Origin: Rhizobium sp. NXC24
Lineage (GTDB): Bacteria; Pseudomonadota; Alphaproteobacteria; Rhizobiales; Rhizobiaceae
Direction of reading: 5' to 3'
Length of the DNA: 64,000 nt
NCBI RefSeq assembly: GCF_002944315.1
Contig: NZ_CP024312.1
Location: forward strand, 207,357 to 271,356
This document shows positions 27,913-36,159 of this stretch, in pieces. The notes below the pieces were generated by a model that was not told the DNA's origin, made no database searches, and saw nothing but the letters and a program-made list of their open reading frames with translations. The position numbers and the translations under genes are program-made. Every line of letters begins with the position of its first letter. Within the stretch, counting starts at the first letter, position 1.

Positions 27913-28668
27913 TCACCGCGCGCTATAGCCTCCATCGGCCATGAGGATGTGCCCTGTGACAAATGATGCGCTTGACCCTGCGAGATATACAATCGCATCG
28001 GCGATCTCGCTTGGTTCTGCCCAGCGTCCAAGGGGATGAGCACTCTTGATGGCTGCCTCTCCGGCTTTCGGATCCTCCAATCCTTCGAGGTATCGTGTCA
28101 GAAATGGCGTGTTGATAGAGCCGGCGCCTACGGCGTTGACGCGAATACCTTTCGGCGCATAGTCGATTGCCATCTGTCGAACGAGTTGCAACAGCGCGCC
28201 TTTAGCCGCACAGTATGCGGCTTGTTCGGGGAGACCCACGACGCTCGAGATCGAGCCAGTTGCAACGATCGACCCAGACTGTCTTTCGATCATGGAGGGG
28301 AGCGCTCGTCTTGCCATCAGGAAGAACGCCTTGGCATTCGCATTCATGACGCTGTCCCACTCCTCCTCGCTGGTATCGTGCACCGATTTCGAAATGATAA
28401 AGCCCGCATTGTTGATCAGGATACCGACCGGGCCGAAAGCATCTTCAGCACGGTTGAAAATTCCTTCGACGTCATCGGACCGCGTAACGTCTGCCACGAC
28501 GGCGACGATGCGGCCGGGCGCGAGGTTTTCGAGATCCTGGACCGACGACGTGATATCTGTCGCGCAGATGCGCGCACCTTGCGCCAATAATTTAACCACG
28601 ACCTCTTGGCCAACGCCGCCGGCGGCGCCAGAAACCACGATGACTTGTTCAGCGAAGGATGAGTTCAT
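27913..28668 (-). CDS. SDR-family NAD(P)-dependent oxidoreductase
   Basis: A 251-aa classical short-chain dehydrogenase. The cofactor motif is VVSGAAGGVGQEV near the N-terminus (an unusual S-G-A-A-G-G-V-G form of TGxxxGxG). Then come the NNAG motif in ILINNAGF, catalytic Ser in VATGSISSVVG and the YxxxK pair in AAYCAAKGALLQLV, and the C-terminal VTGHILMADGGYSAR. The ATG at 28668 follows AAGGGAAC; the longer frame to 28707 is not needed. It is the distal gene of the minus-strand pair with the SMP-30 lactonase, so it would make or use a hydroxy/keto or lactol intermediate that the lactonase opens. Confidence 0.88.
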   Translation of the reverse strand: MNSSFAEQVIVVSGAAGGVGQEVVVKLLAQGARICATDITSSVQDLENLAPGRIVAVVADVTRSDDVEGIFNRAEDAFGPVGILINNAGFIISKSVHDTSEEEWDSVMNANAKAFFLMARRALPSMIERQSGSIVATGSISSVVGLPEQAAYCAAKGALLQLVRQMAIDYAPKGIRVNAVGAGSINTPFLTRYLEGLEDPKAGEAAIKSAHPLGRWAEPSEIADAIVYLAGSSASFVTGHILMADGGYSAR

Positions 28669-28719
28669 TTGTTTGTTCCCTTTGGTTAAGTTCGCAGAGG
28701 TAGTCACGATCGAGATGCC

Positions 28720-29646
28720 CTATGTCGTCGCCGGTCGAGCCATCGGCCTAGTTTGCAGAAAGATGGCATAGAGGCTCTGGGTAGCACAGATAAACAGGCG
28801 GTTTCTCTTGGCACCTCCAAACACCACGTTAGCGGTTGTTTCCGGGATGCGGATCTTGCCTAGCAATTCCCCGCCGCTGCTCAAGCAATGAACCCCGTCC
28901 GCCGTACCGACCCAGATGTTTCCCTTTTCATCAAGGCGCATGCCGTCGTAGATGCCCTGATCGCATGTCGCCAGGACCTGGCCGTTACCCAAGGTCTTGC
29001 CGTCCGGCGCGACGTCAAATTCGCGAATGTGTCTGGGACCGTCGATGCTGTGGGTCGCGCCACTGTCAACGATGTAGATCGTCGACTCGTTTTGATTGAA
29101 GGCAAGGCCATTGGGCTTGACCAAGTCATCTGCAACGATCGAGAGAAGGCCGTCCGCAGGATCGACGCGGTAGACGTTTGAGCTGCCGATCTCCGATGGG
29201 CTTCGTTGTCCTTCATAGTCGCTGTCGATGCCATAGGTCGGGTCCGTGAACCAGACGGAGCCATCGGACTTTACCACGACGTCATTCGGAGAATTCAGTC
29301 GCTTGCCGAGATAGTGCGATGCAAGGACAGTGATCGAGCCGTCGTGCTCGACGCGGGAGACGCGGCGCGATCCGTGTTCGCATGCGATCAGCCGGCCTTC
29401 GCGGTCGATAGTGTGTCCGTTTTGAAATCCACAAGGACTCTCGAACACCGAAACTGAATTGTCCGTCTCGTCCCACCGCATAAGCCGATCGTTTGGTATG
29501 TCAGAAAAAAGTAGGTAACGCCCTGCGGCGAAATAAGCTGGTCCCTCCAGCCATCGCCCGCCGGTCCATAGTTTCTCGACATGAACGTTCGGAAGGATCA
29601 GGCTCCGAAAACGGTCGTCATGAATTTCAAAAGCGTCGGAAAACAT
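28720..29646 (-). CDS. SMP-30/gluconolactonase-family lactonase
   Basis: A 308-aa six-bladed beta-propeller hydrolase. Family landmarks include WLEGPAYFAAGRYLLFSDIP (metal Glu), NGHTIDREGRLIACEHGSRR, LNSPNDVVVKSDGSVWFTDP (Asn/Asp ligands), LVKPNGLAFNQNESTIYIVD and GIYDGMRLDEKGNIWVGTAD. The metal ligands Glu, Asn and Asp are present. The ATG at 29646 has GGGAGG five bases upstream; a GTG six bases earlier is unusable. Such enzymes open sugar or hydroxyacid lactones. It is divergent from the monooxygenase operon and shares the operator repeats with it. Confidence 0.88.
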   Translation of the reverse strand: MFSDAFEIHDDRFRSLILPNVHVEKLWTGGRWLEGPAYFAAGRYLLFSDIPNDRLMRWDETDNSVSVFESPCGFQNGHTIDREGRLIACEHGSRRVSRVEHDGSITVLASHYLGKRLNSPNDVVVKSDGSVWFTDPTYGIDSDYEGQRSPSEIGSSNVYRVDPADGLLSIVADDLVKPNGLAFNQNESTIYIVDSGATHSIDGPRHIREFDVAPDGKTLGNGQVLATCDQGIYDGMRLDEKGNIWVGTADGVHCLSSGGELLGKIRIPETTANVVFGGAKRNRLFICATQSLYAIFLQTRPMARPATT

Positions 29647-29720
29647 CTGCACCTCCCAAACTCATCGCAAATGGCTGACCCCGCGTCGATCTCCCTGAGT
29701 TTCTCCCGTAAATCATAATG

Positions 29721-29737
29721 CAGATTATCTACAATCG
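29721..29737. promoter_or_regulatory. Candidate GntR operator, copy 1
   Basis: GCAGATTATCTACAATC is the exact reverse complement of the copy at 29973-29989. It lies 75 bases ahead of the lactonase start. A related sequence stands upstream of the GntR gene at about 36096. Confidence 0.65.
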
Positions 29738-29972
29738 ACAAGGTGTGTAGAGAGACTCATCGCAAAAAATGCACTCTTCGCGAGGGAGGATATGAAAGTC
29801 CATCTTGCCGTTGAAGGGATCTAACCGCAGTATCCCAGACGTGATCAGACGCATAATGTTCGTTATGCCTGCGGTTTGGATCTATTTGCGCACGATCGCT
29901 TCGAGATGATTTTATGAACCAATTCCGACGGTTACTTACATTCTTTCCTCGCGACGCATTTGTGCGTTGACG

Positions 29973-29989
29973 GATTGTAGATAATCTGC
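29973..29989. promoter_or_regulatory. Candidate GntR operator, copy 2
   Basis: GATTGTAGATAATCTGC, the exact inverse of copy 1, 30 bases before the flavin-reductase start. Two inverted copies about 235 bases apart, one near each divergent gene, suggest shared repression, perhaps with looping. The remaining 29647-30019 region holds no gene. Confidence 0.65.
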
Positions 29990-30019
29990 AAAATTAATTG
30001 TGATGAATGGGAGCATCCA

Positions 30020-30523
30020 ATGCGCGACCAGAATGAAGAAAACTTCCGTCAATCCATGCGGCGCCTCGCTGCCACCGTGTGCGTCATTTCCTGTCAGAAC
30101 GAGGGGGTGCGGCATGGCATCACCGTGACTTCGGTGACGTCGCTATGCTTCTCGCCGCTTTCCATCCTCGTGTGCATCAATCAGAAGGCTTCGGTCCTGG
30201 CCCCGCTGCACAAGGAAAGGCGGTACTGCATCAATCTCCTGCAGGCGTCGCAGGTCGAGATCTCACGGCGTTTCAGCGGGGGTGTTCCCGCCGGCGAACG
30301 TTTCCTCGATGGCAACTGGGAGCTTGAGGGCGGAATTCCTTATCTCGCCGACGCCCAGGCCAATCTCTTCTGCGAGATCGATATGGCCTACAGCTATTCA
30401 ACGCACGACATCATCATCGGCAGGGTGAGCAATTCGCGCTTCGCTGCCGAGGTTTCGCCACTGATCTATCAGGATGGCCTCTACGCGATCGGCGCTCCGA
30501 TTCATCTTTCGAATGCGGCCTGA
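30020..30523 (+). CDS. Flavin reductase of a two-component monooxygenase
   Basis: A 167-aa HpaC/RutF-type flavin reductase domain protein. It shows the N-terminal RQSMRRLAATVCVISCQNEG, the conserved GITVTSVTSLCFSPLSILVC (FMN contact), YCINLLQASQVEISRRFSGG and the late CEIDMAYSYSTHDIIIGRV with its His. It reduces FMN with NAD(P)H and passes FMNH2 to a partner oxygenase. The luciferase-like enzyme begins 56 bases downstream and is the obvious partner. GGGAG precedes the ATG. Confidence 0.88.
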   Translation: MRDQNEENFRQSMRRLAATVCVISCQNEGVRHGITVTSVTSLCFSPLSILVCINQKASVLAPLHKERRYCINLLQASQVEISRRFSGGVPAGERFLDGNWELEGGIPYLADAQANLFCEIDMAYSYSTHDIIIGRVSNSRFAAEVSPLIYQDGLYAIGAPIHLSNAA

Positions 30524-30579
30524 ACGGCCGGTAAGCCTTTGGCGCTCCGGCGCCTTAGAAAAGTTTTTAGGAGAATGAC

Positions 30580-31671
30580 ATGCAACTCGGCTTGTTCAGC
30601 CTTATGACCTTGCGCGACCATCCCGACGGTGCCGTCGGCGTCATGCGCGATACGAAGAAGATGGTCCAGACCGCCGAGGAATTGGACTTCGATATCGCCT
30701 GGTTTGCCGAGCATCACTTCGCCAACTATTCCAGTTCGCCATCCCCGCTGATGATGTGCTCCTACGCGGCGGGCTGGACAAATAAGATCAAGCTTGGACC
30801 GGGAGTCATCGTGCTGCCGCTCTACAATCCGCTGCGCGTTGCCCAGGAGATCGCGGTCGCCGATACGCAGACGGAAGGACGCCTGGTCGTCGGCATGGGA
30901 ACCGGCTATCAGCAATATGAATTCGACCGTTACGGTACCGCCATCGAGGACAAGGTCGACGTCTTCCTCGAATATTGGGACGTCATCGAGAAAGCATTGG
31001 TCGACGGCGAAGTCGAATATCGGGGCAGGTTTTTCAGCGTTCCCAAGACCAGCTTCGCGGTCAGTACCCAACAGAAGCCGCTGCCGCCGATCTTCGTGAC
31101 GACGTCGCACCCCAAGCTGCTCGACAGGTTCAAGAAATGGAATGCGACGCCTTTCATCGCGGCAAGCACCCTGGGCTCGCCCGTTTTGTACAAGATGGGG
31201 GACGGGCTCAACAAGGCATGGGAATCCATCGGTGAGAACCCGCTGAAGAAGCCGCTGGCGATCATGCAATACGTCAACATCACCGACAGCCGCAGCGAAG
31301 CGCTCGCTGTCGGCGAGCGTGCCCGCTATGTTGGTCGTATGGCTCACCATCTTCGACAGGCCGAGTTGCCGATCGATGACAAGGGCTATATCCGCGACGA
31401 ACCCTATGATGGCGAATATACGCTCGACCAATACGCCGACAACATGGTGGTCGGCGACCCTCATATGGTCGCGGAAAAGATGATCGCCGATATCAAGCGG
31501 CTCAATCCCACCAACTACACGTGCAACTTCTCCTTCGGATGCATGCCGATTGAAAAGGCGCACAACTCGATCATGCGGTTCAAGAAGGAAGTGGTGCCGC
31601 TGATCGAGAAGGAACTCGGTCCTATCGGATCGAGTGGCCACGAAGCAAGTCAGCAGCGAAAGGCCAGTTAA
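30580..31671 (+). CDS. Luciferase-like (LLM class) flavin-dependent monooxygenase
   Basis: A 363-aa bacterial-luciferase-fold (TIM barrel) enzyme. Landmarks are the start MQLGLFSLMTLRDHPDG, DIAWFAEHHFANYSSSPSPL (the typical AEHHF), KIKLGPGVIVLPLYNPLRVA, QTEGRLVVGMGTGYQQYEFD and a C-terminal GDPHMVAEKMIADIKRLNP. It would use FMNH2 from the preceding reductase and O2 to hydroxylate or cleave its substrate. It is close in length to RutA but lacks RutA's N-terminal sequence, so I do not call it RutA. AGGAG lies seven bases upstream. The substrate is unknown; an amino-acid-like or N-heterocyclic compound is suggested by the transporter and RidA neighbours. Confidence 0.87.
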   Translation: MQLGLFSLMTLRDHPDGAVGVMRDTKKMVQTAEELDFDIAWFAEHHFANYSSSPSPLMMCSYAAGWTNKIKLGPGVIVLPLYNPLRVAQEIAVADTQTEGRLVVGMGTGYQQYEFDRYGTAIEDKVDVFLEYWDVIEKALVDGEVEYRGRFFSVPKTSFAVSTQQKPLPPIFVTTSHPKLLDRFKKWNATPFIAASTLGSPVLYKMGDGLNKAWESIGENPLKKPLAIMQYVNITDSRSEALAVGERARYVGRMAHHLRQAELPIDDKGYIRDEPYDGEYTLDQYADNMVVGDPHMVAEKMIADIKRLNPTNYTCNFSFGCMPIEKAHNSIMRFKKEVVPLIEKELGPIGSSGHEASQQRKAS

Positions 31672-31741
31672 AGAGTGCGGATGGGGGCGTAAAGTCCGGC
31701 CACGTCATCACAAGCCTAACTTAAAAACAAGGGGAACTACC

Positions 31742-32569
31742 ATGAAAACAAAATTCAGCCTCATGCTCGTCGGCGTCGCTCTGGCGACATTGGCTTTCGC
31801 CGGCCCTTCGCATGCCGAATCGGCGCTCGACAACATCGTAAACAGCAAGAAGCTGCGGTGCGGCATCATGCTTGATTCGCCGCCGTCCGGCTTCAGAAAC
31901 ACCTCCAACGAGCCCGATGGGTTCGACGTCGTGTACTGCAAGGACATGGCTGCCGCACTCGGCGTCGAAGCCGAAGTCGTGGAGACGCCAAGCCCCGACA
32001 GAATTCCGGCGCTCGTGTCCAATCGCGTCGACGTGCTGATCGCCTCGACGACGCCGACGCCGAAGCGTGCAATGACCGTGGCATTCACGCAGCCGTACAT
32101 GAACTATACGACGACCGTCATCACGCGAAAGGGAACCAGCGTAAAGGGTTGGGATGACCTGAAGAGCGCGAAGCTCGGCGGCGTCATCGGAACGACGACC
32201 GAACAGCTGCTGAACTCTCAGATCGAAAAGGGCTGGAAGAACACGGGTGCGACCTATACGGGCTTTGCCAGCGACACCGAGGCATTCCTTGCGCTTCAGC
32301 AAGGCAAGGTCGACGCAATTCTTCAGGCCACCGCGGTCTTCAAGACGTTGTCGGAAAGTGGCCAGTTCCCCGAATTCATCTCTGCCGGGCTCGCTCCTAT
32401 CAACGATCAGGTCTCGATCGCAGTGAAGCGAGACGATCAGCAGTTTCTCAATTGGGCGAAGCTTTTTGTCTGGCAGCAGAAGTCGAGCGGCCGCTTCGCG
32501 GAAGTCTACAAGCAGTTCTTTGGCGACGGCGAGGTGCCGAACCTGAACGCGCCAGGCGTGGATTTCTGA
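31742..32569 (+). CDS. Polar amino-acid-type ABC transporter binding protein
   Basis: A 275-aa periplasmic SBP_bac_3 protein. The signal peptide MKTKFSLMLVGVALATLAFA ends at AGPSHA-ES. The mature part has LRCGIMLDSPPSGFRNTSNE, EPDGFDVVYCKDMAAALGVE, RVDVLIASTTPTPKRAMTVA, FTQPYMNYTTTVITRKGTSV and GKVDAILQATAVFKTLSESG. The start at 31742 is fixed by the signal peptide and AAGGGG upstream. It feeds the two permeases downstream. The ligand is probably a charged or polar amino-acid-like molecule. Confidence 0.88.
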   Translation: MKTKFSLMLVGVALATLAFAGPSHAESALDNIVNSKKLRCGIMLDSPPSGFRNTSNEPDGFDVVYCKDMAAALGVEAEVVETPSPDRIPALVSNRVDVLIASTTPTPKRAMTVAFTQPYMNYTTTVITRKGTSVKGWDDLKSAKLGGVIGTTTEQLLNSQIEKGWKNTGATYTGFASDTEAFLALQQGKVDAILQATAVFKTLSESGQFPEFISAGLAPINDQVSIAVKRDDQQFLNWAKLFVWQQKSSGRFAEVYKQFFGDGEVPNLNAPGVDF

Positions 32570-32593
32570 TTTGTCAGGATGCGAAGTGACCCG

Positions 32594-32616
32594 GGCAGCT
32601 TGGACTCCGTGCTGCC
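32594..32616 (+). terminator. Intercistronic hairpin after the binding-protein gene
   Basis: GGCAGC and GCTGCC pair around an 11-base loop 25 bases after the stop. There is no U-tract; it probably limits read-through to the permeases or stabilises the upstream message, as after the binding-protein gene at 10673-11755. Confidence 0.4.
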
Positions 32617-32695
32617 TTGATGCTTCCAACGATGTATCTTGATTTGGCCTATCCATCGGCAATGAATTGCCGATGGCCGATTCCGGAAGAAATCG

Positions 32696-33358
32696 ATGAA
32701 TGGATATAACTTCTATTGGCCAATAGTGTGGGATGCGCTTCCCCAACTGCTCGCCGGCGCCTGGATCAGCCTGCAGATCGCGTTTCTATCGCTCATTATT
32801 GGAACGCTGTTTGCAATGCCTATGGCTGTCGCGCGACAGAGTGGGGAGGGCTGGAGCTACCGTGTGGCCACCGCCTGGGTCGAGCTGTCCCGGAACACCC
32901 CTGTGCTGTTCCAGGTCTACATGATGTACTTTGGACTGGGCACCCTCGGTATCAACATCTCCAGCTACGCCTCGGTCCTGACGGCAATCTCGTTCAACAA
33001 TGCAGGCTATCTTGCCGAAATCTTCAGGGGCGGCCTTGCTGCTATCCCCCGTCAGCAGATGTCGGCTGCCCGCTCGCTCGGCATGAACAGCTTGCAGAGC
33101 TTCCTGCACGTCATTTTCCCCCAGGTGTTCAAGGTGATCTTCTTCGCGTTCGTCACTCAGGGCATCTGGGGCCTGCTCAATACGTCGCTTGGCATGCTCG
33201 TTGGGCTGAGGGAACTGGCAGGCACTGCACAATATGCGCAATCCCAATCCTTCCGGACCTTCGAGTTTTTCATCGTCACCGCTGCGATCTACTATTTGAT
33301 GGCAAAGATTCTGCAGCTCTCCGCCCAGCTGGCTTTCCGATTTATGTACAGGAGTTAG
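32696..33358 (+). CDS. Amino-acid ABC transporter permease (HisM/HisQ type)
   Basis: A 220-aa inner-membrane permease with about five hydrophobic segments (AWISLQIAFLSLIIGTLFAM, VYMMYFGLGTLGI, IFFAFVTQGIWGLL, FFIVTAAIYYLMAKI). The EAA loop reads QQMSAARSLGMNSLQSFLHV, followed by IFPQVFKVIFF. It forms the channel with the next gene's product, which starts two bases after its stop. Confidence 0.88.
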   Translation: MNGYNFYWPIVWDALPQLLAGAWISLQIAFLSLIIGTLFAMPMAVARQSGEGWSYRVATAWVELSRNTPVLFQVYMMYFGLGTLGINISSYASVLTAISFNNAGYLAEIFRGGLAAIPRQQMSAARSLGMNSLQSFLHVIFPQVFKVIFFAFVTQGIWGLLNTSLGMLVGLRELAGTAQYAQSQSFRTFEFFIVTAAIYYLMAKILQLSAQLAFRFMYRS

Positions 33359-33360
33359 CA

Positions 33361-34017
33361 ATGCAGTTTCAGCTTGCACATCAAGGACTGCAGTGGTCGG
33401 ACAGCTATTTTCTTCTGCTCGGTGCGGTCAATACCGTTCGTATCGCTGTCTGCGCCGCGATCATCGGATCCGTCGTCGGCATCGTACTCGGGTGGTTGCG
33501 CACGCTATCGTTGACAATCCGGCTCGTCACATCGCCCATGATCGACATCGTCCGCGGCGTCCCAATGGTCATCCAGCTCATTCTGGCCAACAGCTTTCTT
33601 TCCACGGCGGGGTTCCAGACGTCGCCGTTCTGGTTTGGCACTGCCGCGCTCAGCATATGGATGGCGGCGGTCACTGCCGAGGTTGCCCGCTCGGCCTTCC
33701 TTGCCGTACCTGAAAATTACCGGCGCGGCGCGCGCTCATTAGGAATGAACTATTTCCAGGAGCTCGCTTATATCTCGAGCCCGCTTGCCTATCGCGCCGG
33801 ACTGACGTCCTGGATCGGCCTGTTCCTCAGCCTCATCAAGGACAGTTCGCTTGCAGGCGTGATCGGTTACGTCGAATTCACTCGCAATGCGCAGACGCTG
33901 ATGACGCGGACGCACGAAACCTGGCTTCTCCTGCTTGGGACCGGGCTCTTCTACTTCATCATCTGCTACCCGGTTTCGCGGTACAGCCGTTACCTGGAAA
34001 GAAGGATCTTGATATGA
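33361..34017 (+). CDS. Amino-acid ABC transporter permease (second subunit)
   Basis: A 218-aa HisM/HisQ-family permease. Hydrophobic helices include GAVNTVRIAVCAAIIGSVVG and WLLLLGTGLFYFIICY; the EAA motif is NYRRGARSLGMNYFQELAYI. The start ATG at 33361 is two bases beyond the first permease stop, although a much longer shadow frame runs in from 32716. Its stop overlaps the ATPase start as ATGA. Confidence 0.88.
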   Translation: MQFQLAHQGLQWSDSYFLLLGAVNTVRIAVCAAIIGSVVGIVLGWLRTLSLTIRLVTSPMIDIVRGVPMVIQLILANSFLSTAGFQTSPFWFGTAALSIWMAAVTAEVARSAFLAVPENYRRGARSLGMNYFQELAYISSPLAYRAGLTSWIGLFLSLIKDSSLAGVIGYVEFTRNAQTLMTRTHETWLLLLGTGLFYFIICYPVSRYSRYLERRILI

Positions 34018-34772
34018 TTGAAATTCGCAACGTCAGGAAAAATTTCGGTCCGCTCGAGGTTCTCAAGGGCATCAGTCTCAACGTCAATAAAGGCGAACTT
34101 CTTTGCATGATCGGCGCCAGCGGCTCCGGCAAGTCGACGCTCCTCCAATGCATCAATGGCTTGGAACCGATCCAGTCGGGAGAGATCGTGGTCGACGGGA
34201 TCGCCGTGCACGACCGTCGCACCAATATCAATCTGCTGAGACGCCGGTTGGGGATTGTCTTCCAGCAGTACAACGCGTTTCCGCATCTGACCGCACTCGA
34301 GAACGTGGCGCTCGCTCCACGCGTGGTTGCCAAGAAGAGCCGGGCCGAAGCGCGCCAGATCGCGCAAAAGCATCTGGAGTATGTCGGGCTGGAGGACAAG
34401 GCCGACAATCTTCCTTCACGCCTCTCGGGAGGACAGCAGCAGCGGCTCGCGATCGCAAGGGCGCTCGCGATGGAGCCCTCCTATATGCTTTTCGACGAAG
34501 TAACCTCAGCGCTCGATCCCGAGCTTGTTGGTGAGGTTCTGGAAACGATGCGCCTGCTCAAGTCGGAAGGCATGACCATGGTGGTCGTCACGCACGACAT
34601 CAACTTCGTCCGGGAATCGGCCGATCGTGTCGCATTCCTTCACCAGGGGGAGGTCTGTGAACTCGGCACTGCCGAACAGGTTATCGACAATCCTCGGATG
34701 GAACAAACTCAGAAGTTTCTGCGACGCGAGAAGCGGCCGGCCGGTGGAGGCTGCAAGATGTCGGCCGCGTAG
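34014..34772 (+). CDS. Amino-acid ABC transporter ATP-binding protein
   Basis: A 252-aa GlnQ-like ATPase with Walker A GASGSGKST (about residue 37), Q-loop VFQQYNAFPHLTALEN, signature [15 protein letters not shown], Walker B YMLFDEVTSALDPE (Val replaces the more common Pro) and H-loop VTHDINFV. It is coupled to the permease by a 4-base ATGA overlap. It drives uptake for the 30-36 kb cluster. Confidence 0.9.
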   Translation: MIEIRNVRKNFGPLEVLKGISLNVNKGELLCMIGASGSGKSTLLQCINGLEPIQSGEIVVDGIAVHDRRTNINLLRRRLGIVFQQYNAFPHLTALENVALAPRVVAKKSRAEARQIAQKHLEYVGLEDKADNLPSRLSGGQQQRLAIARALAMEPSYMLFDEVTSALDPELVGEVLETMRLLKSEGMTMVVVTHDINFVRESADRVAFLHQGEVCELGTAEQVIDNPRMEQTQKFLRREKRPAGGGCKMSAA

Positions 34773-34806
34773 CGCTGGCGCAAGCTAAACACAAAGGAGC
34801 ATTCAA

Positions 34807-35568
34807 ATGATCTCGTTCGACCTTTCCGGACGTACAGCCCTCATTACGGGTGGGGCATCCGGCATCGGCCTGGAAGCAGCACGCCTCATCGCCAAGAGCG
34901 GTGCGACGGTTGCAATCAACTTTCTTCCCGATGATCCGCGAGGACCGGCAGCCGTCGAAGCCTTACAAAAAGAAGGGTTCAAGGTTGTCGCGGCGTCCGG
35001 CGACGTCGGCAATGCCGAGAGTGCGAAGGACATGGTGTTGAAGGCGATCGCCGATCTCGGCCGTCTCGATCTCCTCGTCAACAATGCTGGGACGCCCGGA
35101 GTTCGCCATCCAATACCGATCACCGATCTGGACTCGATCACCGAAGAGCTGTGGGCAAATCTTTTGAACGTGAATTTCATGAGCGTCTTCCGCTGCTCCA
35201 AGGCCGCAGCACCGGCATTAAAGGAGGTAGGTGGCGCGATCGTCAACACGGCATCGATTGCCGGCCTTGGTGCGGTCGCGAGCACCATTGCCTATAGTGG
35301 ATCGAAGGCAGCCGTAATCAACTTGACCAAGAACCTCGCCCGCTCGCTAGCCCCGGACGTCCGCGTAAACTCGGTCGCGCCGGGTGCGGTCGACAGCTCG
35401 TGGGGCATCGAATGGTCCGACGAGCGCCGCCAGGCGACGATCGCTGCGACGCCGATGAAACGCCTCGCCACGCCGGCCGAAGTCGCCGAGCTCATCGTCT
35501 ATCTCGGATTCGCCGCAAAGATGACGACAGGTCAGACAATCGCCATCGACGGCGGCATCTCGATTTAA
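34807..35568 (+). CDS. SDR-family oxidoreductase
   Basis: A 253-aa classical SDR. The cofactor loop is TALITGGASGIGLEAARLIA, NNAG is in DLLVNNAGTPGVRH, catalytic Ser is in IVNTASIAGLGAV, Tyr and Lys in IAYSGSKAAVINLTK, and the end is TGQTIAIDGGISI. It has AAAGGAG upstream and follows the ATPase gene by 34 bases. It could reduce a semialdehyde or oxidise an alcohol produced after the monooxygenase step, a role like YdfG in pyrimidine breakdown, but this is inference. Confidence 0.9.
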   Translation: MISFDLSGRTALITGGASGIGLEAARLIAKSGATVAINFLPDDPRGPAAVEALQKEGFKVVAASGDVGNAESAKDMVLKAIADLGRLDLLVNNAGTPGVRHPIPITDLDSITEELWANLLNVNFMSVFRCSKAAAPALKEVGGAIVNTASIAGLGAVASTIAYSGSKAAVINLTKNLARSLAPDVRVNSVAPGAVDSSWGIEWSDERRQATIAATPMKRLATPAEVAELIVYLGFAAKMTTGQTIAIDGGISI

Positions 35569-35614
35569 GCATTGGTTCCCGGAACTCTACCGAATTTAAG
35601 CAAGGAAATCATCA

Positions 35615-36037
35615 GTGACGGAAATCGTAAAGGTCAAGTCGGGCAGCATCCTCGAAGACAAAGAGGGCTATTCCCGCATCGTGGCGGTCGGGGACTGGAT
35701 CTTCATGTCGTTGACCGCAGGACGCGACTACAAAACCCGGGCAATGCCAGACACTGCAGTCGAGCAGGCCAGGCAAGCGATGAAAAACGTTGAAGGCGCT
35801 CTTGAGTCAGTTGGCGCCTCGCTCGCCGACGTCGTCCGGCGGCGGATATTCATTCCGCGGCAGGAGGATGTTTCTGATGTCATGGCCTATATGGGCGAGA
35901 AGTTTCGCGGCATCGATCCGGCAAGCTGCGTGAGCTGTGGCCCGCTCGGTGGTCCGGAGTATCTGTTTGAAATCGAAATCACGGCCTATCGGGGCGCGGG
36001 AGCCCAGCCGGCCAAGCAGATCTCGATCTCACTATGA
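35615..36037 (+). CDS. RidA/YjgF-family enamine/imine deaminase-like protein
   Basis: A 140-aa RidA-family protein. The fold is recognisable from YSRIVAVGDWIFMSLTAGRD, AVEQARQAMKNVEGALESVG, ASLADVVRRRIFIPRQEDVS (with the Arg of the active site) and YLFEIEITAYRGAG. Members hydrolyse reactive enamines or imines such as aminoacrylate. The GTG start follows AAGGAAATCATC. Its place after a flavin monooxygenase and SDR parallels RutC in the Rut pathway and suggests that the cluster generates an unstable enamine. Confidence 0.87.
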   Translation: MTEIVKVKSGSILEDKEGYSRIVAVGDWIFMSLTAGRDYKTRAMPDTAVEQARQAMKNVEGALESVGASLADVVRRRIFIPRQEDVSDVMAYMGEKFRGIDPASCVSCGPLGGPEYLFEIEITAYRGAGAQPAKQISISL

Positions 36038-36095
36038 TTCTTCGGGCTCGCGCCTTCTCATCCGAACAGCGAGAGCCCGTAATTGTCTCGCGGCT

Positions 36096-36111
36096 TTGTA
36101 TATAATCGACA
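36096..36111. promoter_or_regulatory. Candidate GntR operator, copy 3 (diverged)
   Basis: TTTGTATATAATCGAC shares TTGTA-ATAATC spacing with the copy at 29973-29989 (TTGTAGATAATC). It lies about 50 bases ahead of the GntR gene and would allow autoregulation. Confidence 0.5.
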
Positions 36112-36159
36112 AAAAAAAGCCGATACATTATGACGCTCTGCAATTGAAGCGAGGGCATC

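Noticed and set aside
30502..31641. 379-codon minus frame opposite the luciferase-like gene
   Set aside because: A shadow of a GC-rich gene; no start signal and low-complexity acidic/basic content.
30580..31671. Calling the luciferase-like enzyme RutA and the cluster a pyrimidine pathway
   Set aside because: The N-terminus and the surrounding gene set differ from rut (no amidohydrolase RutB or RutD recognised, and an amino-acid-type ABC importer instead), so only the analogy is kept.
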